The notes under the pieces are model-generated. The model saw only the letters and a list, made by a program, of their open reading frames with translations. It made no database searches and was not told where the DNA came from. This document shows positions 44,036 through 56,118 of a stretch of 64,000 nucleotides of DNA, piece by piece (position 1 is the stretch's first letter; every line of letters starts with the position of its first letter). The position numbers and the translations under genes are program-made. The DNA is from Ceratothoa steindachneri (taxonomy: Eukaryota > Arthropoda > Malacostraca > Isopoda > Cymothoidae): positions 158,380,758-158,444,757 of the forward strand of contig OZ018324.1 in the NCBI GenBank assembly GCA_963969495.1, given 5' to 3'.

Positions 44036-44760
44036 TGGCTGCTGTCTCCATTAACCTTGCTCCTAGCTAATCCAAATAGGCTTACTTTGCAATTTCCAGA
44101 ACTTTCCTTAGGCCTAGAACTGAGATCCATTCTCAGCTCGGAACTAAATGCTACAACCTAGCTATCCTTTCCAAATCCTTCGTTCTTCCTTCTAATTCAA
44201 TTGCATACTATTGCCTCACACATACAACGCACCCGGTCCCTACTCCTATCACTCCGCATGCATTACAAACACACTAAGATTACCGCTACACTCAACCTCA
44301 GTCGTCCTCCTTTCAATAAACTCGTTGCACTCAGTCATATGCTCCTAATTAATAACTTAAAAAAAAACTCTAACCAGAGGTAAAGCTCTCACACTAATTC
44401 ACTATATGAATTAACTTAGGTATCTAGCAAGGCGAGCGCTGATCTTAAACGAAGTTTAAGATCGGATCTATAACTTTGCGATCCTTTCTACATATATCAC
44501 TATAGCATTTACCTTTTCTTTACGGTATTAACTGGTGATGGGGTATCTTTCCCAATGCTAAACATTCACCTGCTTTAGAGACTCCATCCGAGAGCTCTTA
44601 TCAGGAATCCAGCTGTCCCCTTAAGTGTAATTGTTTGTATTTCTCTTGCACTTGGGTCGCCAAGTGTACTTACCAGATATTTCTTAAAGTTCTTTTTCTA
44701 TCAATTTGAGTGTCTAAATCCCTTGTCTAGATCGTTTGAGAGCACTGGAGATGGGATTAT
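44036..44760. other. No gene recognised
   Basis: C- and T-rich on the plus strand. It may be the N-terminal flank of the CR1 ORF1 relic, but no motif is seen. Confidence 0.35.
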
Positions 44761-45085
44761 TTACTCTCTCACTGTGGAAGTTGTATCTCGATCTGGAATG
44801 TACTTTAAGAGATTGCTAACGATTGCTTTAGGATCTTGAACTTCCCTGTGCAATTCCTTTTTATGTTGTAGGCTATGATAGCTGAACCACATACGATACA
44901 AACGGCGCCTTTTGGATTTTGAATATCGAAAAAAGACACTGGCACATTCAAGGTATGCCTGAAATCGGGTAACTAACTTCAGCCGAGACGTCTGATCTCC
45001 CAAACTATTCGCATTAAATTTTTCTTGGACCAAAAGTGGTAGACGTGGGCGTGCATTATCTTGGGAGAGGGAAATGGCCATTCAG
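44761..45085 (-). pseudogene. Possible mariner transposase fragment
   Basis: A 106-codon minus-strand frame begins AISLSQDNARPRLPLLVQEK, resembling the second-Asp block of mariner transposases (H-D-N-A-R-P-H). After about 25 residues the similarity fades and the SPDLAPSD block is not clearly found in any frame. The call rests on one motif. Ends and inverted repeats were not found. Confidence 0.4.
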
Positions 45086-45960
45086 TTGAATCATGAAATA
45101 TGTTTTTGTTTCAAGACCTTCATTTAAATGTGAGGATTTTTGAACGTTGTCTTTTAGACACTTTATGCGACACCTAAACACTATTTTTGCAGCTTAAAAA
45201 GATATAGGCATTGCCGCAGCTTATAAAAAAAGGCTTAGGGATTGGAACAGCAAAATAAAGGTCTAAGCAATACTGCAGTTATCTTTTAATAATTTGCAAC
45301 AAATTCAAAACAACTTAATGAACTCTAAGATGTATTTTTATGTCTTCTAAAACAACATAAATTTCTTGACATCCTAATAATTAGTAGTAATTACTAGTTG
45401 CACCACCCGTCCTTTTTCCAGGCCGGGGTTGCCCGACTAGATAATGAAATTAACATCAAAATCGGTATGACAAGCCCTTGGGTACCAGAGGGCGTTCATT
45501 GTTAAAAGGTTTGGGGGATATTTGGAGGGTAGGAAGAGGAGCGGCTCTCTGTTTTACCACCTAGGGAGTACCACCCGATCCACTTCATAGGAGCGTAGAT
45601 TAGAAACCCCTTCGGCTAGTTTCGTAGACGGAAGAGTGATGAGTTGTGTGTGTGTATCAAGAAATGAGATGAAAGATGTAGACAGTACTTCTATCATTGG
45701 CGTTGTATGTGGTGCCGTATGTGATGAAACTATATTCGTCAGACTCGAATTACTGTTCCCTGCGAGCGACGAGAATGTTTGTGCGTCTGCTCTCGCCGTG
45801 AATCCAACCCGGTAGCTGGAAGATAGGAGGAAGGGAGGCTGATCCAACGCCTCATCAACTCGGTCTCGATTACAATCTTTGACCCTATATTTAAATAGGG
45901 TTTTTACCACCGAATTGCACTCATTCCAAAGGCCTTTTGCCCTCAGAGGTGGGCGGTGTT
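45086..45960. other. No gene; possible repeat shared with 59.87-60.03 kb
   Basis: 45,440-45,600 and 59,868-60,030 share GATAATGAAAT, A(T/C)CAAAATC, GTATGACAA and a GAGGAGC block in order, suggesting a dispersed repeat. The minus frame 45,910-45,554 has no motif. Confidence 0.3.
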
Positions 45961-46113
45961 CTACCTACAGTTTAACGTTGGGTCAGAACCGCGGATATCT
46001 ACAGCAGATGGCCGCGAAGCGACCCGAATCCTGACGATTCCATCCGACCACTAACCACACAAGATGTGGCTTAACCGCACTGCAATCCAACATGGCATTT
46101 TCATTCCGGTCGG
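45961..46113. repeat. Dispersed repeat family R1, copy 1
   Basis: Shares CTACAGTTTAAC, CGACCCGAATCCTG (copy 2: CAACCCGAATCCTG), TCCATCCG, CACTAA or GACTAA, GGCTTAAC or CGCTTAAC, and a CCGGTCGG or ACGGG end with 57,801-57,955, same orientation, about 150 bp. It has no coding capacity; possibly a SINE body or MITE. Confidence 0.6.
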
Positions 46114-47390
46114 ACGAATTTGTGATTAAATTTCAAACACGTGGGAGGAAACTTTTTAACTTTTGACAATTTGCGGTCACGGAACTCTCCTTGACTAGCC
46201 GGCAAGGGGCTGCCCCGTGTCGTCTGTTACACCTGGTACTGGGAGGAGTGGCAGGTCCTCCAGACTCCAGCCCTCAATGCTACCTGTAGTACAGAACAAC
46301 AAGATTGAGACTACCTGGGCTTTATTCCTTCCCAATATTTCCATTTTACTCTTTTTTTTTACGCCCCTTTAAAAGCATCTTTTCTCGCTTTTCTTTCTTG
46401 ACTCGCGGTTGATTTCACAGGCTTGTCGGCGACCGGCTTTCGTTCATTCATCCCTGATCTGGGCCTGGAGGGATGGGGCTTTTTCACCCCTCCTTCTTGT
46501 CTCCAGTTGTGGGGGGGAAGGGGCTTTAACATATCTGTATTCTTCCCGCCATTTCCCCCACACCACTCTCCCACACCCCAGCCATCGCTTTCCTTTTCCT
46601 TACGCCCCCCAAAGCGATGTCAGGTGACATATGGTTGATTGTGTGCCCACCCGGCCCTAACGTCTGCAGGGGGATCTGCGCTTTTAGAATCAAGAGCTCC
46701 CCCTCCTCAACTATCCCCCTTGTCTCCATCCTCAAATGTCCCGTTGAAGGAGGGAAAGAGAAACGGAAACCCCCGATAATTGCTGGAATAAGAGTAGAAG
46801 GGAAAAATTCCCCACGGTGAAAGAAGGCGAGGGGCGTTGCTCATTTGTCCTTGGGATACGGACATCGTCCGTCAGGTGTCGGGAGATCTGTTCGTACAGG
46901 AACTTTTAAGTAACCGTACTCCGAACAAGTTTATTTTTGAAGGCTTAAAGTGCCGTGCCCTTCCGAACCCACAATTTAGAGCTGATGAGGTTTAGTGTAT
47001 CTTATTTAGCTTTGATTTTTATACTGCTATTTTCTAGATTTTTTAAAGCTTTTATTTCTTCATGTCTCTGTCGTCTGCCTCTTCTTTTACACCCCTGGCT
47101 AGACCCGACTACGGGTCACAGATGGCGTTAACTTCCTCAAAAGAAATTGTCTATCGAGCGCCTTAACCCATCAGAGGCCCTCGTCATCCTATTGTCCGAT
47201 TCTTTCCCTTTTATTTGCTTTATTCACACGTTTTATTGTTTCCCCTCAAGCATTAAGAGAGTTGCGTGCCGTCCCAATCCCCCGCAGTTCGAAATTGTCA
47301 GCTCGTTTGTTTACTCAGGATTTATTTCACACAATTCCATTTTCCTTAACTTCACCACTTTCACCTCAAGACTCGATTCGAAAATTTGTT
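46114..47390. other. No gene recognised
   Basis: Includes a GC-rich stretch (46,380-46,830) with overlapping open frames on both strands. The minus-strand reading (46,735-46,359, two frames) has retro-ORF1-like Pro/Lys-rich composition but no motif. Left unassigned. Confidence 0.35.
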
Positions 47391-48240
47391 GGGTGAGAAA
47401 TGCCTTCGTTGGTTTTCGTCTTTTGAATAATTATAATGCATCCCTATGGCACTATATTTAGTGCCACCTGTCAAAATGTTGTAAAGTGTCCCATTTCCTA
47501 AGAATAATTCACTGGACTGGTTGAAAAATGCCCTCATTGCTTTTCATCTTTTTAATAAATTAATAAAAATGCCTCCTTAAGGTCCTGGAATGAGTGCCAC
47601 ATTCCACGGCACTGTGAAGTGGACCACATTCCAAAGAAGAAAATCAATGCAGTGACAGAAAAATGCAAAACGCTTGTTTTCGTCACAAATTCTATAATTT
47701 AAAAAGGGGATTTTTTGAGTATTTGAATAATAATTTCATCTTAGTTTGGTTATGACTTGTTTTTTTATCAAAGTTATTTTTAATAATTATTTTATAATAT
47801 CAAAAAACAAAATGGTGAAGTTCAGAAATAAATATAAGTATCGAAATTTTGTGAATTTTTTAAGCCCCACAGAATTACAAATGGTGAAGTTCAGAAAATT
47901 TATTTTTATATATCTTCTATAACTATATTTTAGCAACGTAATATTTTGAAAGGGGGGAAATTTAGTTTGGAGTTCCTTTTTAAAATTATTATAATTGGCA
48001 AAGTTCAAAAAATTTCTAAAAATTTAACCATGGCTTCTTTTTTTTAGATTTTAAATTTTAATCTTAGTGGCGAAGCGCAAGCTCCTCGCGCAGGGGGGAG
48101 TGGCGAAGCCATTGCCTGGTCTTTTTATTAAATAATTATAAATATTTCCCTAAGGCATTGTAATGTGTGCCATATCCCAAGGCATTGTGAATGGTGCCAC
48201 ATTTCTAAATACCTCATCTTAATATCCCCAAGCTAGGAGC
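47391..48240. repeat. Degenerate 125-130-bp tandem repeat interrupted by an insertion
   Basis: Three units start near 47,391, 47,520 and 47,655. Each begins with AAATGCC or AAATGC, then a TCGTTGGTTTTCGTCTTTT-like block, an AATAATTATAA-like block and a GTGCCACATT-like block. The third unit is split: its first part ends ...TTTTCGTC at 47,684 and its second resumes at 48,119 with GTCTTTTTATTAAATAA, bracketing the 434-bp repeat copy below. Confidence 0.6.
47685..48118 (+). mobile_element. Non-autonomous repeat unit (family of the 9.8-10.6 kb fold-back)
   Basis: Collinear with the right half of the 10-kb fold-back read on the minus strand: TATAATTTAA start, GAGTATTTGAATAATAATTT, a long AT-rich arm, then CTTAGTGGCGAAGCGCAAGC, a G-run and AGTGGCGAAGCCATTGCC. 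The borders are defined by the interrupted tandem unit. A 3-bp GTC occurs at both edges and may be a target duplication. No ORF with a motif. Confidence 0.7.
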
Positions 48241-48440
48241 CATTTTCTATCAATGGGGCAGTAGGCGTGGGTACGTTGCTTTCCATACCCTCTCCCAATA
48301 ATCTTCTTTTTTTCCATGTACCTTTTATGCACGTACCTATTACTACCACTTTTGGGAAACCTTCTCAACGCCTGCCCCCGTTGGTTTCAGTTTTACCTAA
48401 AAGCCTGGCGTTGTTCTTAGGTCGTTCTTGATTCCCTCAG

Positions 48441-48543
48441 GTCCTCCGGCGACGAACGTCACTGCTCCACCTCGGACGTGGACTCGGAGGAGGAAGGAGT
48501 GGATGAGGATTACACCGTCTATGAGTGCCCAGGACTGGCGCCG
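48441..48543 (+). CDS. Host gene internal exon (partial CDS, unidentified)
   Basis: CTTGATTCCCTCAG precedes and GTAAGTAAG follows, good acceptor and donor consensus. The 103-bp exon reads one split base then 34 codons, SSGDERHCSTSDVDSEEEGV ending with ECPGLAP, without stops, and ends in phase 0. That is the phase needed by the exon at 55,984. The composition (GC-rich, Glu/Asp/Ser-rich) differs sharply from the AT-rich surroundings. I take it as an internal exon of a gene continuing upstream; earlier exons are not seen. The protein is not recognised. An acidic cytoplasmic tail is one possibility. Confidence 0.68.
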
Positions 48544-49150
48544 GTAAGTAAGCACTCCGCAAACGAGCACCTGCCAACCTTAGGGGCCAGGGAGAGTTGT
48601 GCACCCTTCTAGTGGGGTGCCTCCTAATTAGTTTGCTGATTCGACTGCTCATCTTGGGTCTATTCCATACATTTTCACTCCTAACTACACCACTTTCCGA
48701 ACCTCTCCTCACACATTTTATAGCTGAGATGCCCTCGGTGGTTTTCGCTTTATATTAACAATAAAAAATCATGTGGAATAGTATGGAAGAGCAAGTAGAA
48801 GGAGAATGAATATGGGGGGAGGTACAAAAGTAAAAGTCAATAGTACAGGGTGTAATGTTGTTCTTAACTAGAAGCAGATAACATCTCTGCTCCCTCCGAC
48901 CGCTTCGGAGATACAGGCAAGGAACCTTTGATCCTACAGTCTGTGCTGTAGGCCCCAGTGGGGCCGCCCATTCTGTAAGACTGTCCTTAGGGATCCGGTG
49001 AGAGTGACGGGAGGATGTTGCATGCTATGGGAATTTTATATCACTCTACCCTGTGCTAGTGGTCCATACAAAGTTAGGAAGTGGAAGTTCAATTGCAACT
49101 TAACTTCACACGGAATATCAAACAGAAATAGAGGATTCTGCCTGCATTTA

Positions 49151-49211
49151 AGCAGGCCGCGTGCAGGCCGCGTGTAGGCCGCGTGTAGGCGGCACGTAGG
49201 CCGCGCATAGG
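49151..49211 (+). repeat. 11-bp GC-rich minisatellite, five units
   Basis: Units of GCAGGCCGCGT or GTAGGCCGCGT repeat five times with small changes, a GC-rich island in AT-rich intron sequence. Confidence 0.85.
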
Positions 49212-50939
49212 TCTTCTAGGGCAACTTAACGGATATGACCGAAGGGATTCATATCGGATTTAAGACTCCTGAGTTATTTTTAAGTTCCACCCATGAGCAT
49301 CGATCAGAGGGGAAGGGGGGTATTGGATCATCCTCGCCTCTAGCTTGTCTTTATCGTTGCTGTGATGTGTTCGATACGTCATTGTGGTCGAACAAAATAA
49401 ATCCCTCAATTGCTCATCTCATTAGCACGAAAACTTCGGGTTGTCGTGGAAAGAAAACGCACTGGCAAAATCCAACAATATTTCAGGTCCTTTAATGGAA
49501 TCAGCATTTTCACCAAAATCTCTTGGTGGAATTGACCCTATCTATCTCCGTTTCTCTTCCTTAATTATCCACAAAGGGCACTTCACAGTGAATCGTATCT
49601 TCCTTGATTAGTCAGAAGAGGCACTACATCTCCGCAGTGTATCCTTCGCTGGCTTCCACCTCTTCCTTATTCAATGTCTTGATCTTGTTCTGAAAACATG
49701 GCTTCCGAATAATCCGAACTAAGAATTCAACACTTGAACGGAGGCGAAGGGAGTCTTCATCCTTTCATTGTGACCCAAAGTCAACACCAAAGGCGATTAT
49801 TAACAGTCACGGAAATTTCGTGCACTTTGAAAACGTATGGACGGCTTCGTCCCTTGTCGCAAGTGGACTCGTTAAACCAGCTGCCGATTAGCCTTCCCTC
49901 ACCGGCCGTTGGCGTTGCTTTTCGGACGTTCATTACCAATCTTATCAAACCAGCTAAACGTGTTGTGAAAGAATCGATAGCCTTCATTTTACCCTTAAAA
50001 ACCGTGAGTTAAATTATTTAGTTGGTATTTCAAAAGCATAAAGAAATTAGTCAAAAATCGGAACTTTGTATGCACCATGTTTCATATATCTCACATAGCT
50101 AACTAAAGGTTATGTACTAAACCAAATCGTTACCTCGAAACTCAAACCCGAAGGTTGAACCCGGAAGGGAGCTTTAAAACATCCAGGTCTGATAATCAGA
50201 AGAACGAATTTGAAGATCATTCGTGAGTCTCTCAGTGATGAAGTCCCGTTTGCCGGATTACTTTTCTTTTTATTAGCGTTTATCCTCATTTTATTTATTT
50301 TATTTTTTGGTCCTTCAAGGTAATCAACTGAACTCAAGGCTCAATTCTAGGAAGACTCGAGGTCATGTGTCAAAATTTTAGGGATTCCAGATGTGTTGAA
50401 TCTCTGTTGTTCCATTTCGTCATCTTTGAACCCGTGGGTTCTTTACTTACTCCAAACCTATAGCTTTCCGTGTTCCCTGGATCCCTTCAGTGTCCTAATG
50501 CATTTTCTCGTGCATCCCCAGATCTCTGCCGTGGTAATTCGGCGGGTAAACTGTCATAATTATAGAAGTAGGATAGGCTCAGCAGAAATTTACCAAGTAT
50601 TCTCCTTTTTACTCAATGCGAGCTATGTACCTGACGCATTTTAAACGGTTTACATAAAACTTGTGGCGGTGTAAATCCCTTATAATGCACACACACACGC
50701 ACTAGCACAGCTGGCGAGAAGGAAGAATAAACACGACATCAGAGGAAAACAGAAGAAAACCTGATTCAATCTTAAATATTAACAATAGTGATTTGCAGCT
50801 GCGTGTTTATGTATAAGCAACACCTATATGATTCATATTTTTTAAATATTTTCGGGTTTAGACATCATTGACATAATGTATAGGCATTACATAAGCTTCC
50901 TATTCCATTGCGACTAGAAATCAATGCAAAATGGTAAAA

Positions 50940-51900
50940 TAAAAATGAGTAGATTTGTTGGTTTGTTTGAGATAGTTGTTTTTTCGAAAGGCGAAATGCC
51001 TTCCAAGTCGCCGTTTTCTTACCTACTTCTTCAAGGTTTCATCAAGGTTTCATCGGAAAATGGGAAAAACATAAATAATGGCAACATCAAATTAATATCT
51101 GGGATGACCTTTATCCTTAATAACAGCCGTGAGACATTTCTTATAAGATTGTAAAAGATTCCGCGACTTTTCTGGAGGGATTTTATTGCATTCTTCGGTA
51201 AATAAATCAAATTCAACTTTGTTGCGAAGGCCTCTATTGTACACAACCTTCTTCAGCTCCTTTCAGCTTGGGTTTTAATATGGACTTTAAAAATGCTACT
51301 TAAGTACAGTAATGTAGTGTTAACATAACATAAATTCACAGATGACAAAAGCCACAAGGGCCTATCAAAGGTCATCCGTATCTATCAAAACTCACATGTT
51401 GAGCTACAGTATATATTTCTGAGTAATTTGTTGGTATGTTTGAGATAGTTTTGTTTTTTTTTCGAAAGGCGAAATGCCTTCCAAGTCGCAGTTTTCTTAC
51501 CTACTTCTTCAAAGTTTCATCAAGTAATGCGCTGATAGTTGTGAGAACTCATGTTCTTATCTTTCACTGTTAATGCATCAGTACCAGCAGCAGCGAAACA
51601 TTCTCACAACATAATGTAACCTTCTCCGTGTTTTATAATAGGGACGGTGTTTTTTCCATGAAGGCTTCGATATTTGTTTCAGCTGACCATAGTATTTTAT
51701 CTAATTTAGCTTGGATATCTCACAGATGCTCTTTAGCGAACACTGAACGGGCCTTTTTATAAGCTTATTTCAACAGAAGTTTAATTCAAGTAAACGTCCA
51801 TGAAATTCTCCCCCCTGCAAATAAGGTTATAGTGTTAAAACGTGTACATCTACGGCACGTGCTGCAATATTTGCTTGTAACTCATGTATTGAAGTCTTTA
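50940..51900 (-). pseudogene. Tc1-like transposase relic with internal duplication
   Basis: Minus strand in order: KTSIHELQANIAARA (about 51,880), ARSVFAKEHL (about 51,760), LWSAETNIEAF (about 51,690; the first catalytic Asp of W-S-D-E reads Ala), TVPIIKHGEGYIML then ECFAAAGTD (51,650-51,570), LRLGRHFAF (about 51,490), and a C-terminus FTEECNKIPPEKSRNLLQSY then AVIKDKGHPRY to a stop ending at 51,092. This is the Tc1 layout with frameshifts. The SPDLNPIE block is missing. A 105-bp segment (51,421-51,525, the LGRHFAF part) is repeated directly at 50,946-51,045. Confidence 0.78.
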
Positions 51901-51944
51901 GATTTATTTTTCGCAATAATGGACCTTAAAGAAAAAAAATAGAA

Positions 51945-52422
51945 TGCTCATAATGGAGGAATGTCACAAAGTAAAAGCAATAACAAATTATTAGCTGAAA
52001 ATAACATGGAGCTTTTGGGACCTTGTCCAGGAAATTCGCCAGATTTGAACCCAATAGAGAATTTGTGTGCAATAATCAAACTGGCGATTAAAAAACAAAA
52101 GTCATCCAATTGTGAGCAGTTGGGGTTCTTATTTAACAAAAATGGAGCACTATCAGTCAAGATATGATCACAAATTTGGACTCCAGCGTGCCAAAACGAA
52201 TTGAAGCAGTCCTTAATAACAAGAGACATCATTGTTAATATTGCTTGCGCGCATCAATTGACTGTATTTATTAATAAAATGGGTTTGCGCTCTAATTTCT
52301 AATATATTTCAGCTTCAAATTATGATACAAACATACTAAAAATATCTGCGACGTTTGATTAGTTCTATATATTTATTTATAGAAAAAAATATAGTAGTCT
52401 CAAAATTTTGCCCATGACTATA
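51945..52422 (+). pseudogene. Tc1-like transposase C-terminal relic, opposite orientation
   Basis: The plus strand reads LAENNMELLGPCPGNSPDLN, continuing PIENLCAIIK (about 52,000-52,080), with the third catalytic block of Tc1, and after a frameshift LDSSVPKRIEAVLNNKRHHC to a TAA at 52,236-52,238. The element end lies near 52,420: CTCAAAATTTTGCCCATGAC then TATA, a Tc1-type terminus. The opposite end was not found. It meets the minus-strand Tc1 relic head to head at about 51,900-51,945, so two related elements or an inverted rearrangement are present. Confidence 0.75.
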
Positions 52423-53599
52423 TTTTTACACTAGTATAATATTAACTCGTATACGAAAACAGCATTTATTTACTATAAACTCCTGCTCCAAATAATTTAA
52501 ATATCCCAACCAAGGAACAATGTTCCTGCTACATTGTAAGCGTGAAAAACAGATTCAAACATAACGACAAATGGGGCTTTACATTAGACTTCGTGTCTGA
52601 CGTTGCCTATATTTATGCACGCAGCTGTAACTACATAGATAGTCTTATAATTAAAGATTTGTTATTGCAGCTTTTGTAATTACCATTCTTGTTTTGTTTT
52701 CCTATATCTTTTTCGTCATATATAAATGTATATATGGGTTTAGTACACTAGGTATAGAGCGCAAAGTTAATTATTGGATGTTACGTTGATGCGATCCTAA
52801 AATTAACGTAGAAAACATCGCCAGACAAAAATCACCTGTTTGATTCCCGCATCTTTCGAGGAATTCACTCAGCGTTTGGGCTTCGATCAGTCATATTCAG
52901 TTACCACTTACCTTTAATTCCAGTCCTCTGTTGCCGCCCACAGGTTACCATCATTCATTTTATTGATTAATAAAGCGCTAACATCGAAGGAATGCTTACC
53001 AGAAAGAAACTTTAGAAGACATCGTAAGAAATGAGTGAGGTTAGGGGGAATGAAAGTGCGTGGAAAGTACATAACGCTAGTAGGCTACATTGGTCTGCAA
53101 AGGAGAGAGAGAGCCGAAGTTTTATCAAACTGAGGCATTCTACAACGAAGACAGTTTTCTCGTGCGGTGACAGCCTTGGAGCGACCATTCAGGGTTAAAA
53201 GTGTTTGCAGTGGCAAATGTTGTGGTTCCTAAACTTTATTGCTTCAGACTAGTTAACTACATCATTCAACATATTCCTGGGGGGTCTCTTTCTGCATGAT
53301 AATAATTATATCTATTAATTTCCTGGTTTTACCTATGGCCCCTTCCCTTCATAAGAGTAAAAGACTTCTGCACTCGTTTTGGCTGGTATCTCTGAGGGCG
53401 GCTGGCATCCCTTGGATCACCTAGTTTCTTGTTGTTTCTCTTACAATTGTTATTTTCATTGTTTTATATATAATGTATTTTTCAATAAATATTTTGCTTA
53501 ATTTCGATTCGTTGGTTGTCGCTACGAGGAATCACTAGAATAAAAATAATAAATCTGGCTGCATATCAACTTCAAGAAGGGTGGTCATACTACTTTCCG

Positions 53600-54960
53600 G
53601 TCTTCTGCTTATCAACCCCTACAGGTTCTCGATCGGATTAAAACTATTATAGAACAGTGCCAGCAAAAGGCCCCTGGCCGGGGTCCATTTCTAGGTTGGC
53701 CCCTTCTTAAAATATTCCTTTCATTTAAATTTGAAATCCAAGTGACGAGTCGATGACGTCGTGTCAAACGATTCCAGAAATTAATCTCTTTATGCCTAAA
53801 GTAATTTTTAGCTATATTTGCAGCAAACCTCCCCTTCGATTTATAACCGTGACTTCTGGTTCTTTCGTACACGTCCAACTCGCAAAAAGAATCTACTTTC
53901 ACCTTATCACAACTATCCATTGTCTTATAGACTTGGATAAGTTCTCCGTTTAATCTTCTAGTCACAAGTGACTAAAGATTTAAAGCTTTCAAACGCTCTT
54001 CGTAGGTTTATTATCAAGCCTTGGAATCATCTTGATCGCACGTCTTGGTATCCTTTCCAACATTTCTATCTTTCCGTTAATGAGGATACCAGAACTGCAC
54101 TGCATATTGCAGATGGGGCCGAACTAACGATTTGTAGGGTGCGATTACAATATCTTCCGATTTATATTTTAAATTTCTGAATATAAATCCGAGGACCCTA
54201 TTAGCCACTTTTCAGTCTTCACAGCATTGTTTACCAACTTTTAAGTCGTTGCGCCAAAATAATTTTTACTGGATACGCTCTTTAACGTTCGTCTGTACAT
54301 TGTGTAGCTGACTCCCTCAATCCTAGTATCGATTTTTTAATACTTTGTTTTGCATTTATTAACATTAAATTGCATCTGCCGCATTTCTACTACTCGACCA
54401 CAGCGTTCACGTCGTTTTGGACTCGAACCTATCTGAGACGGTTGTGCTTTTTCCTCCTAACTTCGTGTCTTCAGGAAACTTTGAAACAGCTTTCGACACT
54501 AGTGTATATATCTTTGATATATACTAGGAACAACAGCGGGCCCAACACAGAAACACAGGGCATACCGCTAGTAATGCATCGCTACTCTGGATGCAATCCG
54601 TCGATGACTGCTTTCTTCCGCTTAGCCATGTTTTTATGTACTCTAACACCTGACCACTAATACCATGCGCAGAAATTGTTTTCATTAAACGTTTGTGTGG
54701 CACTTAATCCAATACTTTTTGTAAAAATCAAGATAGATCACGTCGACATTTCTACTCGAATCATACTCATGATAGAACTAATAAATCGGTCAGATAGGAC
54801 TTGTTTTTCATAAAAACATGTTTTGTTTTCAGGATAAGGTTGTAGCTTTTGAAATGCTCGACTACATTTTTTTCACGATAGACTCAAGCAGTTTGACAAC
54901 TAGAGATGTCAGATTTATTGGTCTGAAATTTTTTAGGTGATTGTAAATCGCCTATTTTCA
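53600..54960 (-). pseudogene. CR1-like LINE RT relic
   Basis: Minus strand: NFRPINLTSLVVKLLESIV (about 54,940), HVFMKNKSYLTDLLVLS (about 54,800), SILIFTKSI at the motif A position, SGMPCVSVLGPLLFLVYIKD (about 54,570-54,510), and after damage RRLNGELIQVYKTMDSCDKV, FAANIAKNYFRHKEINFWNR (53,965-53,700). Blocks and order are those of CR1 ORF2. FADD is not visible between 54,500 and 54,000. Stops and frameshifts are frequent. It lies in the host intron, antisense to the gene. Confidence 0.8.
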
Positions 54961-55983
54961 GTCCACGAATTCACATGGAGGGGGGGGAGGGGCGAATCAC
55001 CCCACTCCCTGTGCCCCATCACCCTTTGATATCTATCATCCTAGAGAGCCATGGATCACCATACGAATGCTTATGGCTCGTTGGTAGGAGATTCTTTAGG
55101 GAACATTTTGGTATCATTCTTTGTTTATACAGGTTTTTTGAAGGCTTGGAATTTTTGCTCCTTCCAAATTTTTGACTAGGACTGTACAAAGGATAACTCT
55201 AGCTCATTCTTTTGTGCACATGTGTTTTGTGTACGGATTTGTTCGTCGAGACTTCGAATGCGTGCTCTCAACCCAATTATTCAAGGCTGATGAGTTGGGC
55301 TGTGTAGCGGTGATCTTTACCTTGGTCAGAAGTCGTGGTACCATAGGAAAATTCCACACTGTCTCATTTCCTAAACAAATAAAAAGGTTATTCGGGTTTT
55401 TTAATGGAAATTATTCGATAAAAATAGAGTTATTCAATTTTAAAATAACAATCCGATTTAATGAAAAAAAAAAATTGTTTCAGCTGTTAAATGGTAGTGC
55501 GGCTATTGGCCCACCCTGTATATGTATGTAGATGGGTCTTACCCTAAAGAAAAGTTGATCAGATTTGGGGTCGGATCCAGAGAAAGATGCAGATTTTTCA
55601 GATTTCTTTATTTGCCTTAAATTGCAAAATGCTGCATCTTCTTCCCTTCTTTTTCTTTTTCTCTTGCGTCAATTCACTGCTTTCTCTTAAAATACGTTCG
55701 TCTTCTTTCGATTACATGCGATTTCTTCTCCTAATGAGCATAAATAAATCAATTATATGTTTAAATCCAAAATGCAGCGCCGCCTTTCGCATATGCGGGT
55801 TCAGGCTATATATTCCTATATGCCATTGACGCACTTATACGTCTACCTTGTTGTCGAATTTAATATGCTGGGAAGAAGTGGCAAAATAATAAAAAAAATT
55901 CGTAGTGGTAGAGCAAGTCCTAACTAACCTCAACAAGTGCTGTCCCATTGGATGTTTTCATTTTTGGTTTATTTCCTTCGCAG

Positions 55984-56118
55984 ACCGGAGAAATGGAAGT
56001 GAAGAACCCCCTCTTTAGCGACGACCCCACCCCGGTATCGCCCGGTCGCTGCAGAGGAACGAATGACGTCAGGAGAGACAACAATGACGATGAAGATGAT
56101 GAGGAAGAACTAAATTAA
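55984..56118 (+). CDS. Host gene terminal coding exon (unidentified)
   Basis: Starts after TTTCCTTCGCAG in phase 0 and reads 44 codons to TAA at 56,116-56,118: TGEMEVKNPLFSDDPTPVSP, then GRCRGTNDVRR, then an acidic DDEDDEEEL end. Joined to the exon at 48,441 it gives ECPGLAP-TGEMEVKNPLF. The NPLF motif with Pro/Ser and acidic residues is compatible with a cytoplasmic tail of a membrane protein, but this is inference and no family is claimed. Polyadenylation signals follow about 206 bp downstream. Confidence 0.72.
   Translation, partial: TGEMEVKNPLFSDDPTPVSPGRCRGTNDVRRDNNDDEDDEEELN

Larger units (their letters stand above)
48544..55983 (+). other. Intron of the host gene
   Basis: A 7.44-kb interval between GTAAGT (48,544) and TTTCCTTCGCAG (ends 55,983). 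It contains an 11-bp minisatellite, two Tc1 relics and a CR1 relic. The stretches 48,550-49,150, 49,212-50,940, 52,423-53,600 and 54,960-55,980 hold no recognised feature. Confidence 0.6.

Noticed and set aside
44201..44383. Small plus-strand ORF near the CR1 ORF1 relic
   Set aside because: Antisense of the presumed CR1 N-terminal flank; no motif.
46359..46735. Overlapping GC-rich ORFs on both strands, possibly a retroelement ORF1
   Set aside because: Composition is suggestive, but no knuckle, RRM or other block is visible, so no call is made.
55172..55531. 119-codon plus-strand ORF just before the terminal exon
   Set aside because: Lacks splice-site fit and motifs; sequence is AT-rich intron.
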